Shown: piece by piece, positions 1-9,060 of the stretch
Layout of the letters: every line of letters starts with the position of its first letter
Numbering within the stretch: position 1 is the first letter of the stretch
Source: Haplomitrium mnioides
Taxonomy: Eukaryota; Marchantiophyta; Haplomitriopsida; Calobryales
Direction of reading: 5' to 3'
Assembly (NCBI GenBank): GCA_049999725.1
Contig: JBNGIS010005740.1
Span: forward strand, 1-22,625
Length of the DNA: 22,625 bases
Notes under the pieces: generated by a model
The model's input: the letters and a program-made list of their open reading frames with translations, nothing else
Database searches by the model: none
Told to the model about the DNA's origin: nothing
Program-made: the position numbers and the translations under genes

Positions 1-632
1 CAACAGGCTCCACCAAAGTGCCACGTATCTGAGGTAGCGCTGTCCGACACTGTTTTCAATAGGGAAGGTGAACCGCCGCGTTGACCTCCGTTCGTGGTTG
101 ACTTCCTTCTGACCCAAAGGATCCAATGAGCTCCGCCAAAGTGCCGTATATCCGAGGCAGGGCCATCCGATGTCGTTTTCAACAGGGAAGGTGGACCTCT
201 GCGCCGACCTTCGTCCATGGTTGACTTCCTTTTGACCCCAAGGATCCAATGGGCCTCGCCGAAGTTCCACGTATCCGAGGTCGCGCCGTCAGACACCGTT
301 TTCAACAGCGAAGGCGGATGGCTGCGCTGACCTCCATTCGTGGTTGACCTCCTTCTGATCCAAATGATCCAACGAGCTCCGCCGAAGTGCCACGTATCTG
401 AGGTCGTGCCGTTCAACGTTGTTTTCAATAGGGAAGATGGACTGCCGCGCCAACTTGGTTTCAAAGAATCCAACAGGCTCCTCCGAAGTGCCACGTGTTT
501 GCTGAATCTCTAAGACACCTCCAAGGGTGCCACGTTTTCGAGGGAGCGCTGTCCGACGCCATTTCCAACAGGGAAGCTTGATCGTTGCACTGACTTTTGT
601 CCGCAGTCGACCTCTCTCCAACCCAAAGGATC
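1..632. repeat. 123-bp tandem repeat array (minisatellite)
   Basis: Direct repeat units begin at 1, 124, 247 and 370, an exact 123-bp period. The next units begin at 471 (the preceding unit lost about 22 bp) and 633 (the preceding unit is lengthened by a partial internal duplication). Each unit starts with CAAYRRGCYYC, then a CCACGTATCYGAGG-like block, a TTTTCAAYAGGGAAGG-like block, and a GTTGACC..GGTTGACTTCC tail. Units differ at many positions, so the array is old. Reading frames across it on either strand follow from the repeat and are not genes. The order array, pyrimidine-rich tract, R3 is mirrored at 10026-11230, which suggests these are subrepeats of a larger mobile element such as an LTR U3. 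That last step is inference. Confidence 0.9.
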
Positions 633-1206
633 CAACAGGCTCCTTTTGAAGACGCTACGTTTCCACAAAGGCCCGCGGACACCTGCGCATACCATGTCTC
701 TGCTGAATCTTCTTGGGCACTCATGAGGACGCCACGTTTCCGCAAGAGCTTGCTAAACCGTGAAGGAATTGGTTGCGGACCCTAGTAGAACCCATTAACG
801 CCTAAGGAATCGGAGCGTCCTCCAATCCTTGGCGTAGTCGCTACTTACAAAGGCACTAGCCCCCTCCTTCCTCTTTCTAATTTCTGCTTCTGGTGCACGA
901 CATCTGAAAGCTTGCGCTGCGGCCTTTCCTTGTCTACGGTCTCCTTCACACATTGGCGCTCTTCGATCTCTGCCCCACGTCTCGGCTCCTCCCCTCTGCT
1001 CCCCGCTTCTTCCTCACTTCTGAGGTTGCCCTACCTTCCTCCTCTTGATTGCTTACCTCCGGTGAGCGCTCCTTTCCTCTCTGCTAGGGCCTCAATTCCT
1101 GCATCCTAATGATACTTACCGGCTCTCGTCTGCTTCTGTCAAAATTTAGTAGTGTCCCCCACTCGTTGGCTAACAAAGCTCCATTCTCTCCTTCTTAAAC
1201 AATCTC
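633..1206. other. Array tail, R2-like block and pyrimidine-rich leader, no gene
   Basis: The first part is a decayed continuation of the 123-bp array. At about 775-880 there is a block resembling part of R2: GGACCCTA..GAACCC.TTAAC.CC, then AGCGT and a GTCGCT core, matching 2323-2420 and 14658-14755 in order and spacing. From about 840 to 1206 the plus strand is rich in C and T (runs such as CTCCTTCCTCTTTC). No reading frame has recognisable protein character. The block suggests that the 1-1361 unit and R2 are related at a distance. Confidence 0.55.
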
Positions 1207-1361
1207 GTTCCACTCCCTAGATCCCGGCGATCCGCTCATGCTCACTAATTGGAGTGCATCCACTGCTTTTGAGCTACTTTAACACTTACAAAAGAGAAAT
1301 TGTTTCAATGCCACCTCGGATCTCATGAATTCTTCCTTAGTGCCTCATGTCACTGGTTGAT
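1207..1361 (+). repeat. Dispersed repeat R3, copy 1
   Basis: About 155 bp matching the reverse complement of 10026-10190. Shared landmarks in the same order are TTCCACTCC, GGCGATCCGCTC, CTCACT, TTAACACTTA, TTCAATGC, ATTCTTCC and GCCTCATGTCACTGG followed by TGATA. A short frame reading FNATSD..(D/N)SS..PHVTG then a double stop is shared by both copies, with silent differences at several third positions. An upstream in-frame stop is also shared, so coding status is weak. The copy ends exactly where R1-A begins (TAGTGCCC). Confidence 0.75.
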
Positions 1362-2139
1362 AGTGCCCACGCATTGCGGAGAAAATCTATTCAAGGTTTG
1401 GGGGTGTGGAGTGCGTAGCCAGCAGTGGAGAGGTCTTTCTTCTAGAGGTGGAAGTTAAAGAAATCCTCTTCCAAGACTCAGGAAGTAAATCCAGGGCTTC
1501 TCGCGAGGGAAGTTAAAAAACTATCTCGAAGAAGTATGTGCATGGAGGATGGAAGGAAGATTGGGATTGTGAGTTGATGAAGGGAGGAGTCTGCGAGGGA
1601 GGCCAGTCCATGTGGTTTTGTAAGGCATACAATTTTGGTGGAGTGCAATACGTGTGTGTATGTAGTTATGTATGTGTGTATTAGTTAGATTTGATTTATG
1701 CTTGTACTTCATAAGAAGTAGTTAGGACTATGAGCATACGGGTATTTCAGTTATTCGTACCTTGGGACAGCCTTGCGGAAGGGGAGTTAGGTCCCTTGAC
1801 ATTGTTCCTTGGTATTTTGGATATTGTATTCTGCTCACATCTTCTACATACGATGTTTGGGTCTAGATTTGGGCTTCTGAATTATACTGCGGATTACCTC
1901 GGAAATACCTTGGTCTATGCATATGTGTATTTTGGCATTGAGTGTGAATGAGTAGATTGGGTGCTCAAGTGATTGTTGAGGTGAGGAAAGGCTTATAAGG
2001 TGAAGAGGAATTCCTTAAGGTCTCAAAGAGATAACTTGCAATGGGGCCATCTCACAAAAGAACCTATTCCTCTATTTTGTCCTCTCCTACCTTCCAAGTG
2101 GCACCTTTGAAGGTTAAGGCCTGAAGGAGGGGAGTGACA
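1361..2139 (+). repeat. Dispersed repeat R1, copy A (LTR-like end, TGACA)
   Basis: This block aligns along its length with 11790-12611 (copy B, same strand) and more distantly with 21550-22300 (copy C, opposite strand). Conserved landmarks are GAAGTAAATCCA, CATACAATTTTGG, a TG-rich stretch, TATTAGTTAGATTTG, GTGTTTGGGTCTAG, GAGATAACTTGCA, GGGGCCATCTCA.AAAAGAAC, and the terminal GGAGGGG..TGACA. Read from the other strand, the terminus is TGTCACNCCCCTCC, the type of end seen on many plant LTRs. Copy A lacks the upstream part carried by B and C because R3 abuts it at 1361. The small frames inside (for example 1730-1951) are not conserved and are not annotated. Confidence 0.8.
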
Positions 2140-2744
2140 AGAGCCCGCTCATCTCAGTGAGTCCTGATCAGTGACGATATGCCCAATGATCAATGGTAAC
2201 TTTCGATGGTCAACCTCAATAGTTGACTCACCTCGATATAGCTCTGCCCGATGCTTTGACCAACCTTGATACTATCGATAGAGCTCCGATAGGAGAAAGA
2301 TTTTAGAAGACCAAAATTTTTTTGGACCCTAATGAAGCCCGTTAACACCCGATGGAACAGAGCGTTCCCCGACCCCTAGTGTCATCGCTGCCTCCTAGTG
2401 ATTCATCGTTCATTCTCCTTTCTCTTTTATTCTTTTTGATTCCGATTGAGTAGGGAGCGCGTGCCCTTCTTCTTGGCATCGAATCTTGCTACTACTCCAA
2501 TAAAGACGTAACTCCCCACCATGCTTTACACTCCTCTTCCATTGTTTGAGTTGATGATTCCAATCAGTTCTTCCAATTTTTGCCTCTCAACCCTGAATGA
2601 TCTCCTCTCATGATCTCCTTGTCCTCAACTTCCTTGGCAAGTCTTCTCTTGGTGTAATTGCGCCATATTATTGGTAACCATTAACTTGCTCCTCGCACTT
2701 GGCATCCGGTCGTAATCTGTTGTATGATCAAATGTCAGCACCCT
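2140..2744 (+). repeat. Dispersed repeat R2, copy A
   Basis: About 605 bp matching 14474-15083 in the same orientation, with most positions identical and few indels. It begins AGAGCCCGCTCAT directly after the TGACA end of R1-A. It carries GATGGTCAACC, GTTGACTCACC and TTTGACCAACC motifs, the block GGACCCTA.TGAAGCCCG, a T/C-rich stretch, GGCATCGAATCTTGC and ATTAACTTGCTCC, and ends TGTCAGCACCCTTGGC. The end overlaps the broken integrase of gypsy A by a few bases (CTTGGC), a junction with microhomology. Reading frames shared by the two copies show no third-position bias, so I treat it as noncoding, probably LTR or leader sequence. Confidence 0.85.
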
Positions 2745-3216
2745 TGGCTACAGTAGAAGCGTCATCTCTGCGTGTAGCCCTTGCCTCCACCCATTTGGTG
2801 ACATAATCGGTGGAAAGTAAACTATATCGGTTTCCTATTATGGTGGTTGGTGAAATCGAGCTGATGAAGTCAATCCCCCATTTCTTGAAAGGTGCTAGAG
2901 CCAATATCAGAATTAACGGTTGATGGGAAAACGGGGCTGGCTTTCCTGATTGTTGGCACGGATTGCACCACTTCACAAAGAAATGGGTGTCTCTGTGCAA
3001 AGTGGGCCACTAGTATTTAGCCGCCAAGATCTTTTGTACAGTAGTTTTGGTGGAAAAGTGCCCGCCTTCCTTTTCTTCGTGCATGGCCCTCATAATGGCG
3101 GTGGCCTAGTCCGCTTCTAAGCATCGACGTACTTGTCCGTCTGGACAGGACTTATGGAGCACTCCTTGGATAATTAGAAATGGCCGCACCGTTCTTAAAA
3201 ACAGAGTTGTTGCCTC
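2742..3216 (-). pseudogene. Truncated integrase of gypsy A
   Basis: Integrase inserts the cDNA into the genome. The zinc-binding H2C2 region is visible: MHEEKEGGHFSTKTTVQKIL, then KY, stop, WPTLHRDTHF and WCNPCQQSG. The TAG at 3010-3012 sits where the usual YWWP Trp lies. The core begins with FKKWGIDFISSI, containing the first catalytic Asp, and continues through STDYVTKWVEARA to DASTVAK, where it stops. The second Asp, the Glu and the C-terminal domain are absent because sequence switches to R2 at about 2741-2746. The shared bases CTTGGC at the joint point to microhomology-mediated joining. Confidence 0.9.
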
Positions 3217-3789
3217 CTAGGTCCATTCTATGGAAATTCGACCCGTGAGGAGAAACTGCATGATATCTCCATAATCAGTGGCCTGCCCTTCCCTTATATA
3301 GAATAGTTCGTCATTGGGGAAGTTGTCGTCCACTACTCGGCCTCCTTCCACATGCATTAGCTGCAAGAAAAAATCAGCATTGTTCTGTTGTTTGCCTAGT
3401 CGTATCCTGACCTCATAGTCAAATTCTTGTATTAGCAACATCCATCTAGCCGCTTTTCCAGTTAGATTGGGCTTATTGACCATATACCAAATTGAATCAT
3501 GATCCGTTTGGAAGATTACCCGATAATGTAACAAATAGTGTCTGAATTTCTTCAGAGAGTATATAATGCCAAGTACCTCCTTATTTGTTGCTGAGTAATT
3601 CGTTTCTGTGGCGGTCAACAGTCTACTCGCATAATAAACAGGGATATCTCTTCCTTGCTCATCCACCTGGCTAAATATTGATCCCACATAGAAACCTGAA
3701 ACATCCACCATTACATGGAATTCCTTCTCCCAATTGGGTAGCAGAAGTATTGGTGCACACCCGAGCAATTGCTTTGAGCTCATGGAAAC
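3217..3789 (-). pseudogene. RNase H region of gypsy A
   Basis: This is the longest intact stretch of the element, 188 codons without a stop. It opens with CAPILLLPNWEKEF, then HVMVDVSGFYVGSIFSQ with the first RNase H Asp at 3703-3705, VYYASRLLT, ETNYSATNKEVLGIIYSLKK carrying the Glu, RHYLLHYRVIFQTDHDSI with a further Asp, VNKPNLTGKAARWMLLIQEF, and a tail NNADFFLQL in place of the usual NxxADxLSR. It then runs into the linker toward integrase. Its frame differs from the preceding RT block, so a frameshift lies near 3783. The ATG at its start is accidental; the domain belongs to the polyprotein. Confidence 0.92.
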
Positions 3790-4705
3790 CTGCTAGTCGT
3801 GCTCTAAAGGGCTGGAAATCACTTCCCTTTTCTACCATCTCAGTGATGGGTTGAGCTTTGAGGGCAAATTGAGGGATTAATTGTCGGTAGTACCCTACGC
3901 ATCCAAAAAACCCTTGCACCTCCTTCAGACTGCTCAGAAATGCAACTTCTCACCAGGCTTTAACCTTCTCTTGGTCCACTTCGATTCCCTTGGTGGACAC
4001 TCAATGTCTCAATAGTATTCCTTATGTTATAGCAAAAAAGGACTTGCTTGGGTGAAGCTTGAGCCCTATGTCTCGACATCGCTGAAAGGTTAGACATACG
4101 TTTTATGTATGCTCCCCTGTTTTACCATATATTACAAAGTCATCAATGAAAATTTCAAGGAATTTGCACAAGTAATCATGGAATAGGTTCAGCCATTGGA
4201 AAGTTCCAGGGGTGTTGCAGAGTCCAAATGGCATCCACCGAAAGTCAAACACTCCCCACTTGGTTGTAAAGGATGTTTTGAGTTGGTCCTCCTCGCGAAT
4301 CCAGACTTGATTGTATCCTGAATATCCATCCATGAAACTGTAAAATTCCTATCCCGCAACCAAGTCCAACACCCCGTTCGTAAATGGTAGGGGGTAGTGA
4401 TCCTTTTTTGTGGCCTCATTCAACTTTTTGTAATCTTGATAGACTTGGATCTTGGGTTTCCATCTAGTCTAGGTTTTTTTCAGTACTACCACCACAAGGG
4501 ATACCCATTTGCTATTAAGAACATGGTAGATGAAATCGGCTTCCAGCAATTGATCCACCTCTTGCTTGACCATCAATGATAACTTGGGGTTTAGCCGGTA
4601 ATTCTTCTGCCTTATTAGTGTAGTTGTGACCTCTAGATCAATTCGATGTTCTCCGAATTCCATTGGTACTCCTTGGAGGTCAGAGTGATGCCATGCAAAC
4701 ACATC
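3790..4705 (-). pseudogene. Reverse transcriptase region of gypsy A
   Basis: RT copies the element RNA to cDNA. In order on the minus strand: DVFAWHHSDLQG (just after a TAG), a YRLNPKLSLMVKQEVDQLLE fingers segment, WVSLVVVVLKK, a stop, YKKLNEATKKDHYPLPF, a stop, SFMDGYSGYNQV with the first catalytic Asp at 4328-4330, KTSFTTKWGVF, MPFGLCNTPGTFQ, and FIDDFVIYG with the paired Asp codons at 4142-4144 and 4139-4141. Then come LTFQRCR, LHPSKSFF, and the connection segment EVQGFFGCVGYYRQLIPQFA. All three active-site Asp residues survive, but several in-frame stops prevent translation. Confidence 0.93.
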
Positions 4706-5490
4706 CTAGAAACTGCTTAGTACTCGAGTCAAAGCTCTCTTTTCCTTGTGACCAAGGCCGAACCCGATTTGGAAATTTTTTCCTAATGATATTGTCACTG
4801 CATGGTACTGATCCGTTTTGAGTGCTATTGATTTTGGCACCTGACTTGGTGCTTCTATCTCTGATTCTTCATTCTTTGCTTTGTTATCAATGGTATTCCC
4901 AAAAGAAAGTGTGGCCGTATTAGTGTTCCAGATAGGTCCTACTTGGTATATAGGTACCTCCATTTCCCCCTTGATGTCCTGCAGACTGCTCAACAAATCT
5001 TCTTCAGTCATCTGCTCCTGATATTTTACCCATAGGGTGCCGTTGGTATCAGAATCATCCTCGATACTCCAATTGGTGTCGTAGGCACCTCCCCCTTCTG
5101 TTGTAGCTTCTCCTTGATGTTCTGTCTGCCAATAATGCACCACCGTTCTGGGTTCTCCGAACCTTAATGTTTGGGTCCCTCAATCGTAGTTTACCTTGGC
5201 TTCATGAAGTCAAGGTCTGCTGATAAGGGCGAGGTATGGTGATGTGTTGGCAGGTTTCATTACTAGATACTTAAAAGAAAAGTCCACCCCTCCTATGCAT
5301 GTCGTAACATTGGTTAATGCCCCCAATGGTTTCACTCTGGACCTATCTGCCAATCTCATAATTTGGGTTGTTGCCCCAAAGGTCCGATAACCTAATTGGT
5401 GTGTTGTTTGTTCCACCAATATATATACTCCTGCACCTCCGTCCACCGAAACTCTAGTAAGGTGCACTGTGCAATTTGGAGTCAATTTCT
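4706..5490 (-). pseudogene. Retropepsin (aspartic protease) region of gypsy A
   Basis: The protease cleaves the retroelement polyprotein. The catalytic motif is VSVDGGAGVYIL, with the Asp codon at 5441-5443, followed by HQLGY, a central strand region, and the closing sequence ALISRP, stop, LHEAKVNYD, stop. DGG instead of DTG or DSG is common in some plant gypsy lineages. Two TGA codons (5210-5212 and 5180-5182) replace residues, the first where a Trp is expected after the (S/G)RP motif. From about 5143 to 4706 the frame reopens as a long acidic linker (TEEDLLSSLQDIKGE, KNEESEIEAPSQVPKS) before RT. This linker is of unknown function and poorly conserved among such elements. Confidence 0.85.
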
Positions 5491-5740
5491 AGGGCTTCAT
5501 GATCTTTGCTCAACATCATTGCATCAGCTGTGTTTCTGACTGGTGGCAATCGCCTCCTCCTAGGTCCCATCAACAGTTCCCTTAATTGACACCGGTAGAT
5601 GAGGCTATCCTTGATTAGTTGTCCCATAGTAGCGATGACAGATCAATCCCACACATCTTGCTTGATGATGTGTTGTAGCACAGGGCAAGCATACTAGCCA
5701 ATATGCGAGGATCTTGGATTGTTTCTACCAGGGATCGAAG
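5491..5740 (-). pseudogene. gag C-terminal/spacer relic of gypsy A
   Basis: On the minus strand a frame reads QHIIKQDVWD, stop, then SVIATMGQLIKDSLIYRCQL, RRRRLPP and SKDHEALEI, leading to the protease. In Ty3/gypsy polyproteins this position holds the gag tail and the linker to protease, and the (K/Q)DHEAL-type sequence just before the protease is consistent. A TGA stop interrupts it, and a frameshift separates it from the protease frame. No zinc knuckle was found upstream, so the gag body is missing or too decayed to see. Beyond about 5740 no further similarity is recognisable. Confidence 0.6.
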
Positions 5741-7080
5741 CTATAAGTGTTGTTTTGTCACGTTTTCACCACTTCCAGTCACTTAAGGCTGACTAAGACC
5801 TTTGGATCAGCCATTTGCTGATCTGTCTTCACTCACTCTTACTCTCTCTTCCAACCCACAACCGAAGGAAAACAACTCTCAAGCACTAGTGGATGAAATT
5901 TAAACCCTTCCTCATGAGTGGACTTTCATTCACTTGCCCCTTCTCAAAACACAAAAAGAGCCCTTCTCAATTTCAGGTACACACCTCCATTCCTGCCTTC
6001 AAGATCGCTACTGCTGCTGAATCACGGCCAATATCTCTCCTTCATCAGCCTCTTTCCTACTCAGTACTGCTCCTCTAGTCATTGATAGTGAGCTCTGACT
6101 TCAATGCACATCACCATGAATCCTTTTGCAACTCTGAATTGTGCTCCAACCAAGTTAGAAGTCTCTAGAACTAAGACAAAAAAAAACAAAATTCTGTAGG
6201 TAATCTTTAAGCTAGAATCTCAAGAGGTCACACTTCCTCATCTTGTTGTCCCTCAGCCAAGAAGTTCAGCAGCCCTCTCTGAAATCCTAAACACTCACTT
6301 ACTAAATCTCCACTCCTACATGAATAGGATTAATACTCTATTGCACAAACTCCTAATCCCACATGAAATGTCCAAAGATACCCCTCCTTGCAACATTCAT
6401 GGCTACTGGATCTGAAATTTGTCCAACAGATTCTGAATCCCTACTCTTTTCTCTAGATTCAGAGAAGGCACTTCCTTTGTGACTACAGTACACTCTTAAA
6501 TTTCCCTTTTCTCTAACATTCATAATTCAGATGTTCATCCCTCTTTTCAGCATTCATACATTCCAAACACCAAGTGACATCCCATCTTTTCAATTCCAAA
6601 TAAAACTTCAATTTCCTTTACTTGAGAGATTCACAATTCAGAATTGAGATCCAACAATACTAGAATTCCTTAATTGCAAAGGTGAGTGATTGCTCTCCAT
6701 CAAAATTTTCTTCCTTTCCTACACATGAGAGCTCTCTCTCTTTCAAAATCTCAATTGTACTATCCACTCACTAGGAAAATAACTGCCAAAACAATATCTA
6801 TCCTCTTCCATTGATCACTACTATTATTCTATATAAGAACCTATTGTTCTACCTCTAACTACCTTCATCTAAACTGCTACACTATTAATCTAGCTTACAA
6901 CTAATCACAAAGACCAGATCCTCTATTCTATTGCTATCCACTGACATATAAACAAGAACCTATAGATAATTACTTGAAACTAACATTCTAACTAGATACT
7001 ATGCTTTGCTTCACCTAGCCTATATATGCAGAACCTCCATAGCAGGCTTCATAGGTTTCAGTTGGGAATGCTTTGTTCTC
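5741..7080. other. AT-rich stretch without recognisable gene
   Basis: No reading frame on either strand shows a known domain; the longest (5893-6078, plus) has no distinctive features. Composition is A/T-rich with scattered ATTCA, CTCTTTC and CCACTC words, consistent with old noncoding or transposon-derived sequence. A single TATAAGAAC word at 6832-6840 precedes the denser repeat field that follows. Confidence 0.6.
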
Positions 7081-7790
7081 CCAAACTATTTCTATGCTTC
7101 TTATAAGAACCTTACAAGGCTTCCCTTCCTTCACTAAATCGCCGTGGGAACTCCCTCATACTCTCCATTTTCACTAACTGCTCAAATTGCTTCCTATAAG
7201 AACTACTCACAACTTCCTTTGGAACTAACTCCTTCATAACTCGATATAGGAACTATACATGAGCCCTCTTTTAAGTTATCTCCTCGAATGGCTTTTTATA
7301 AGAACAACGTCTGAGCTCCCTCGACTAACTAGTCGAAAGTTCATTAAGTCCTCCTTTTCAAATTTTCAAAATATACTATGTCGAACTTTCGTACTGTTGC
7401 ACTTGCTTGTTTCAAACTTTCAGCAACCGGCTTGATTCAAACTTTTTGAAATGTCTAATTGAAATGCTTTGAATCTTTGATAGATCCCTCCTTCGCCAAT
7501 CCTTTTTTGATTTCTCCAATTCTCCACTTGAGGCAATTTTCCAAATCGATCTTCGGATTATCACACATTGCTCACTTCGTATTCCTGATGCAGCCGAATT
7601 CCGATTCGATCTTCGGAACATCTTAGACTGCTTCCGATCCGATACTTTGGATTACGTCTCCTAAGCTCAATTCTCCTCTTCTCTTACAATATCTCGGTAT
7701 AAGAACCACACAGCTCCTTTTACACTGACTCTCCTTGAATGCTTGGTATAAGAACTATTTATAGGCTCCTTGTAAAGCATGGTCTTCTTC
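7081..7790. repeat. Degenerate ~49-bp repeats marked by TATAAGAAC
   Basis: The word TATAAGAAC or a one-mismatch variant occurs at about 7102, 7195, 7245 (ATATAGGAAC), 7297, 7698 and 7747. Neighbouring copies lie 49-53 bp apart, and the 7102-7195 interval (93) is about two units with a decayed GGGAACTCC between. CTCCTT-type and CTTC..AATGGCTT-like words recur between them. The middle part (7340-7690) lacks the marker but has CGATCTTCGGA twice (near 7548 and 7609). It reads as an eroded satellite-like array; nothing suggests coding. Confidence 0.6.
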
Positions 7791-7904
7791 GTAAGCCTTC
7801 CCTAAGCGGGGACCTCTGCGTCAAAGGCTGATTCTTCGCGTTCGTCCCAGCCGATCAATTTCTTTGCAAGACTTCATTTCTGCTTGATTTCCTTTCTTCC
7901 ATGG

Positions 7905-8325
7905 CATCTTTGCAACATGGCTTTTGAAGTAGGGTGTTCTCGCAGCATTATTCGCCACAACTGATTGACCCTCACAAGGACATTCACAGGGATCTTCTTC
8001 ATAGCTCGATTTCCGCTGTTGGCCAATTCTTCAGCAAGGCATCTTCTTCTTCGCAGACCTCTTCCTTGTTCAAATGCTTCAGTGCAGCAGGGTCTTTCAA
8101 CTCCAGGCGATTTCCTTGCTGCAGGTTGATTCTTTACTACAGAATCCTTCAGCGCAGCGCAATTCTCGCAGGGGCATTCTTCACAGGGGATCGATTCGCA
8201 TCGACCTTCCTTCATTGGGGTGATTCTTCACAGCTGGCTGATTTCTCAAATGGCCTTCCTCACAGCACATTTCTTCACCGCATCATGGCTTCTTTGCTCC
8301 TTCACGATATTCACTCTTATCTTCA
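7905..8325. repeat. Degenerate short repeats of TTCTTCRCAG, left block
   Basis: Variants of ATTCTTCRCAGGG recur every 16-35 bp (for example near 7981, 8026, 8049, 8079, 8161, 8177, 8223, 8253, 8269). The long plus-strand open frame across it (from 7934) results from stop-poor repeats and has no recognisable domain. The same motif resumes at about 8915-9050, beyond a sequence gap and a different segment, so the two blocks were probably one array. Confidence 0.6.
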
Positions 8326-8425
8326 NNNNNNNNNNNNNNNNNNNNNNNNNNNNNNNNNNNNNNNNNNNNNNNNNNNNNNNNNNNNNNNNNNNNNNNNNNN
8401 NNNNNNNNNNNNNNNNNNNNNNNNN
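8326..8425. other. Assembly gap (100 N)
   Basis: Exactly 100 N, a common placeholder for a gap of unknown size. The flanks share no obvious overlap. The left flank is the TTCTTCRCAG field and the right flank is unrelated sequence, so the true content is unknown. Confidence 1.
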
Positions 8426-8907
8426 ACTTTTCCTAACCAAGCCATTTTCTCTCTCAAACAGCTGAATAATTTCCAAAGATGTGTGATCTGGACATGAATT
8501 GTCTTTCTAAACCTCAGGCGATCACGCAACTCCTCCCTGACCAACTCTACAATGAGATATGGCGTATATATAACAACTTGATACATCCAGCTGGCCCGAA
8601 ATAGTATTGCATCATTACATTAAAACCACAATGTGTCTCCAACTTGAGGATATTCCTTGAACTTCATCCCAACGACGGATGCGCCAGAAATTTTTTTTTT
8701 CCGAACAACAAACACATTCAACCCAACAGAGCGAGCATTACAACCGCTTCTCTTGTCCGACATATTCCTAGATCTGTGGTGAAACGCTACGGTCTCTTCA
8801 AGAATGTAAAGAAGATCACTTTGCAATTCTTCATCAATGCTTGTTATCAATCTGGATCGGAACAAAAGGTGCTCTCCCTCACATAATGCTTCGTAACAGG
8901 TCGCCTT
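8426..8907 (-). pseudogene. Unidentified, largely open minus-strand frame
   Basis: One minus-strand frame stays open for about 160 codons, from after a TGA at 8908-8910 to the gap edge at 8425, broken only by a TAA at 8620-8622. The product is mixed and globular-looking (LITSIDEELQSDLLYILEE, NMSDKRSGCNARSVGLNVF, GMKFKEYPQVGDTLWF, then ELVREELRDRLRFRK and LWKLFSCLREKMAWLGK), not low complexity. I do not recognise the family. The plus strand also has an 80-codon frame here (8644-8886), which weakens the case. It could be a gene fragment, an exon relic, part of a transposon, or chance. It may continue into the gap. Confidence 0.25.
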
Positions 8908-8910
8908 TCA

Positions 8911-9060
8911 ACTGGGTGTTCCTTCGCAGGGGCGTTTCTTCCTAGGTTCTCCTTCACGCAGCTAATTCCTTCTTCCAAAACACCTCTTTGCCAGCTGGGA
9001 TATTCATCTTCAGATTTCGTAGGTCTTCACCTCGTAGGGACATTCATTTACAGCCCAACT
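8911..9060. repeat. Degenerate short repeats of TTCTTCRCAG, right block
   Basis: Motifs CCTTCGCAGGGG (near 8921), CCTTCACGCAG (8952), TTCACCTCGTAGGG (9026) and ATTTACAG (9045) match the style of the 7905-8325 field. The block ends at the next gap. No gene is visible. Confidence 0.5.

Larger units (their letters stand above)
2742..5740 (-). mobile_element. Decayed Ty3/gypsy retrotransposon body (gypsy A)
   Basis: On the minus strand the domains run in Ty3/gypsy order: end of gag, protease, reverse transcriptase, RNase H, integrase (integrase after RNase H excludes Ty1/copia). No chromodomain is visible because the element is cut inside the integrase core at about 2745. Stops lie at 5210-5212, 5180-5182, about 4704, between RT blocks, and at 3010-3012, with at least two frameshifts (near 5460-5490 and 3783), so it is inactive. 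No 5' part of gag, primer-binding site or own LTR was found; the 3' side abuts R2. The motif style (DGGAGV protease, DVFAWHHSDLQG, GYSGYNQV, VNKPNLTG) fits non-chromovirus plant elements. Lineage is inference. Confidence 0.93.

Noticed and set aside
1-632. CRISPR-like array
   Set aside because: The 123-bp units are joined head to tail and diverged along their whole length, without conserved short repeats and unique spacers. The context is plant nuclear DNA.
2140-2744. Possible minus-strand coding frame (TKRRLAKEVE..) shared by the two R2 copies
   Set aside because: Differences between the copies are not concentrated at third positions, copy A has an in-frame stop, and other frames are equally similar.
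7934-8325. Long plus-strand open frame before the first gap
   Set aside because: It is made of degenerate TTCTTCRCAG repeats, has no domain, and is extended artificially by N codons.
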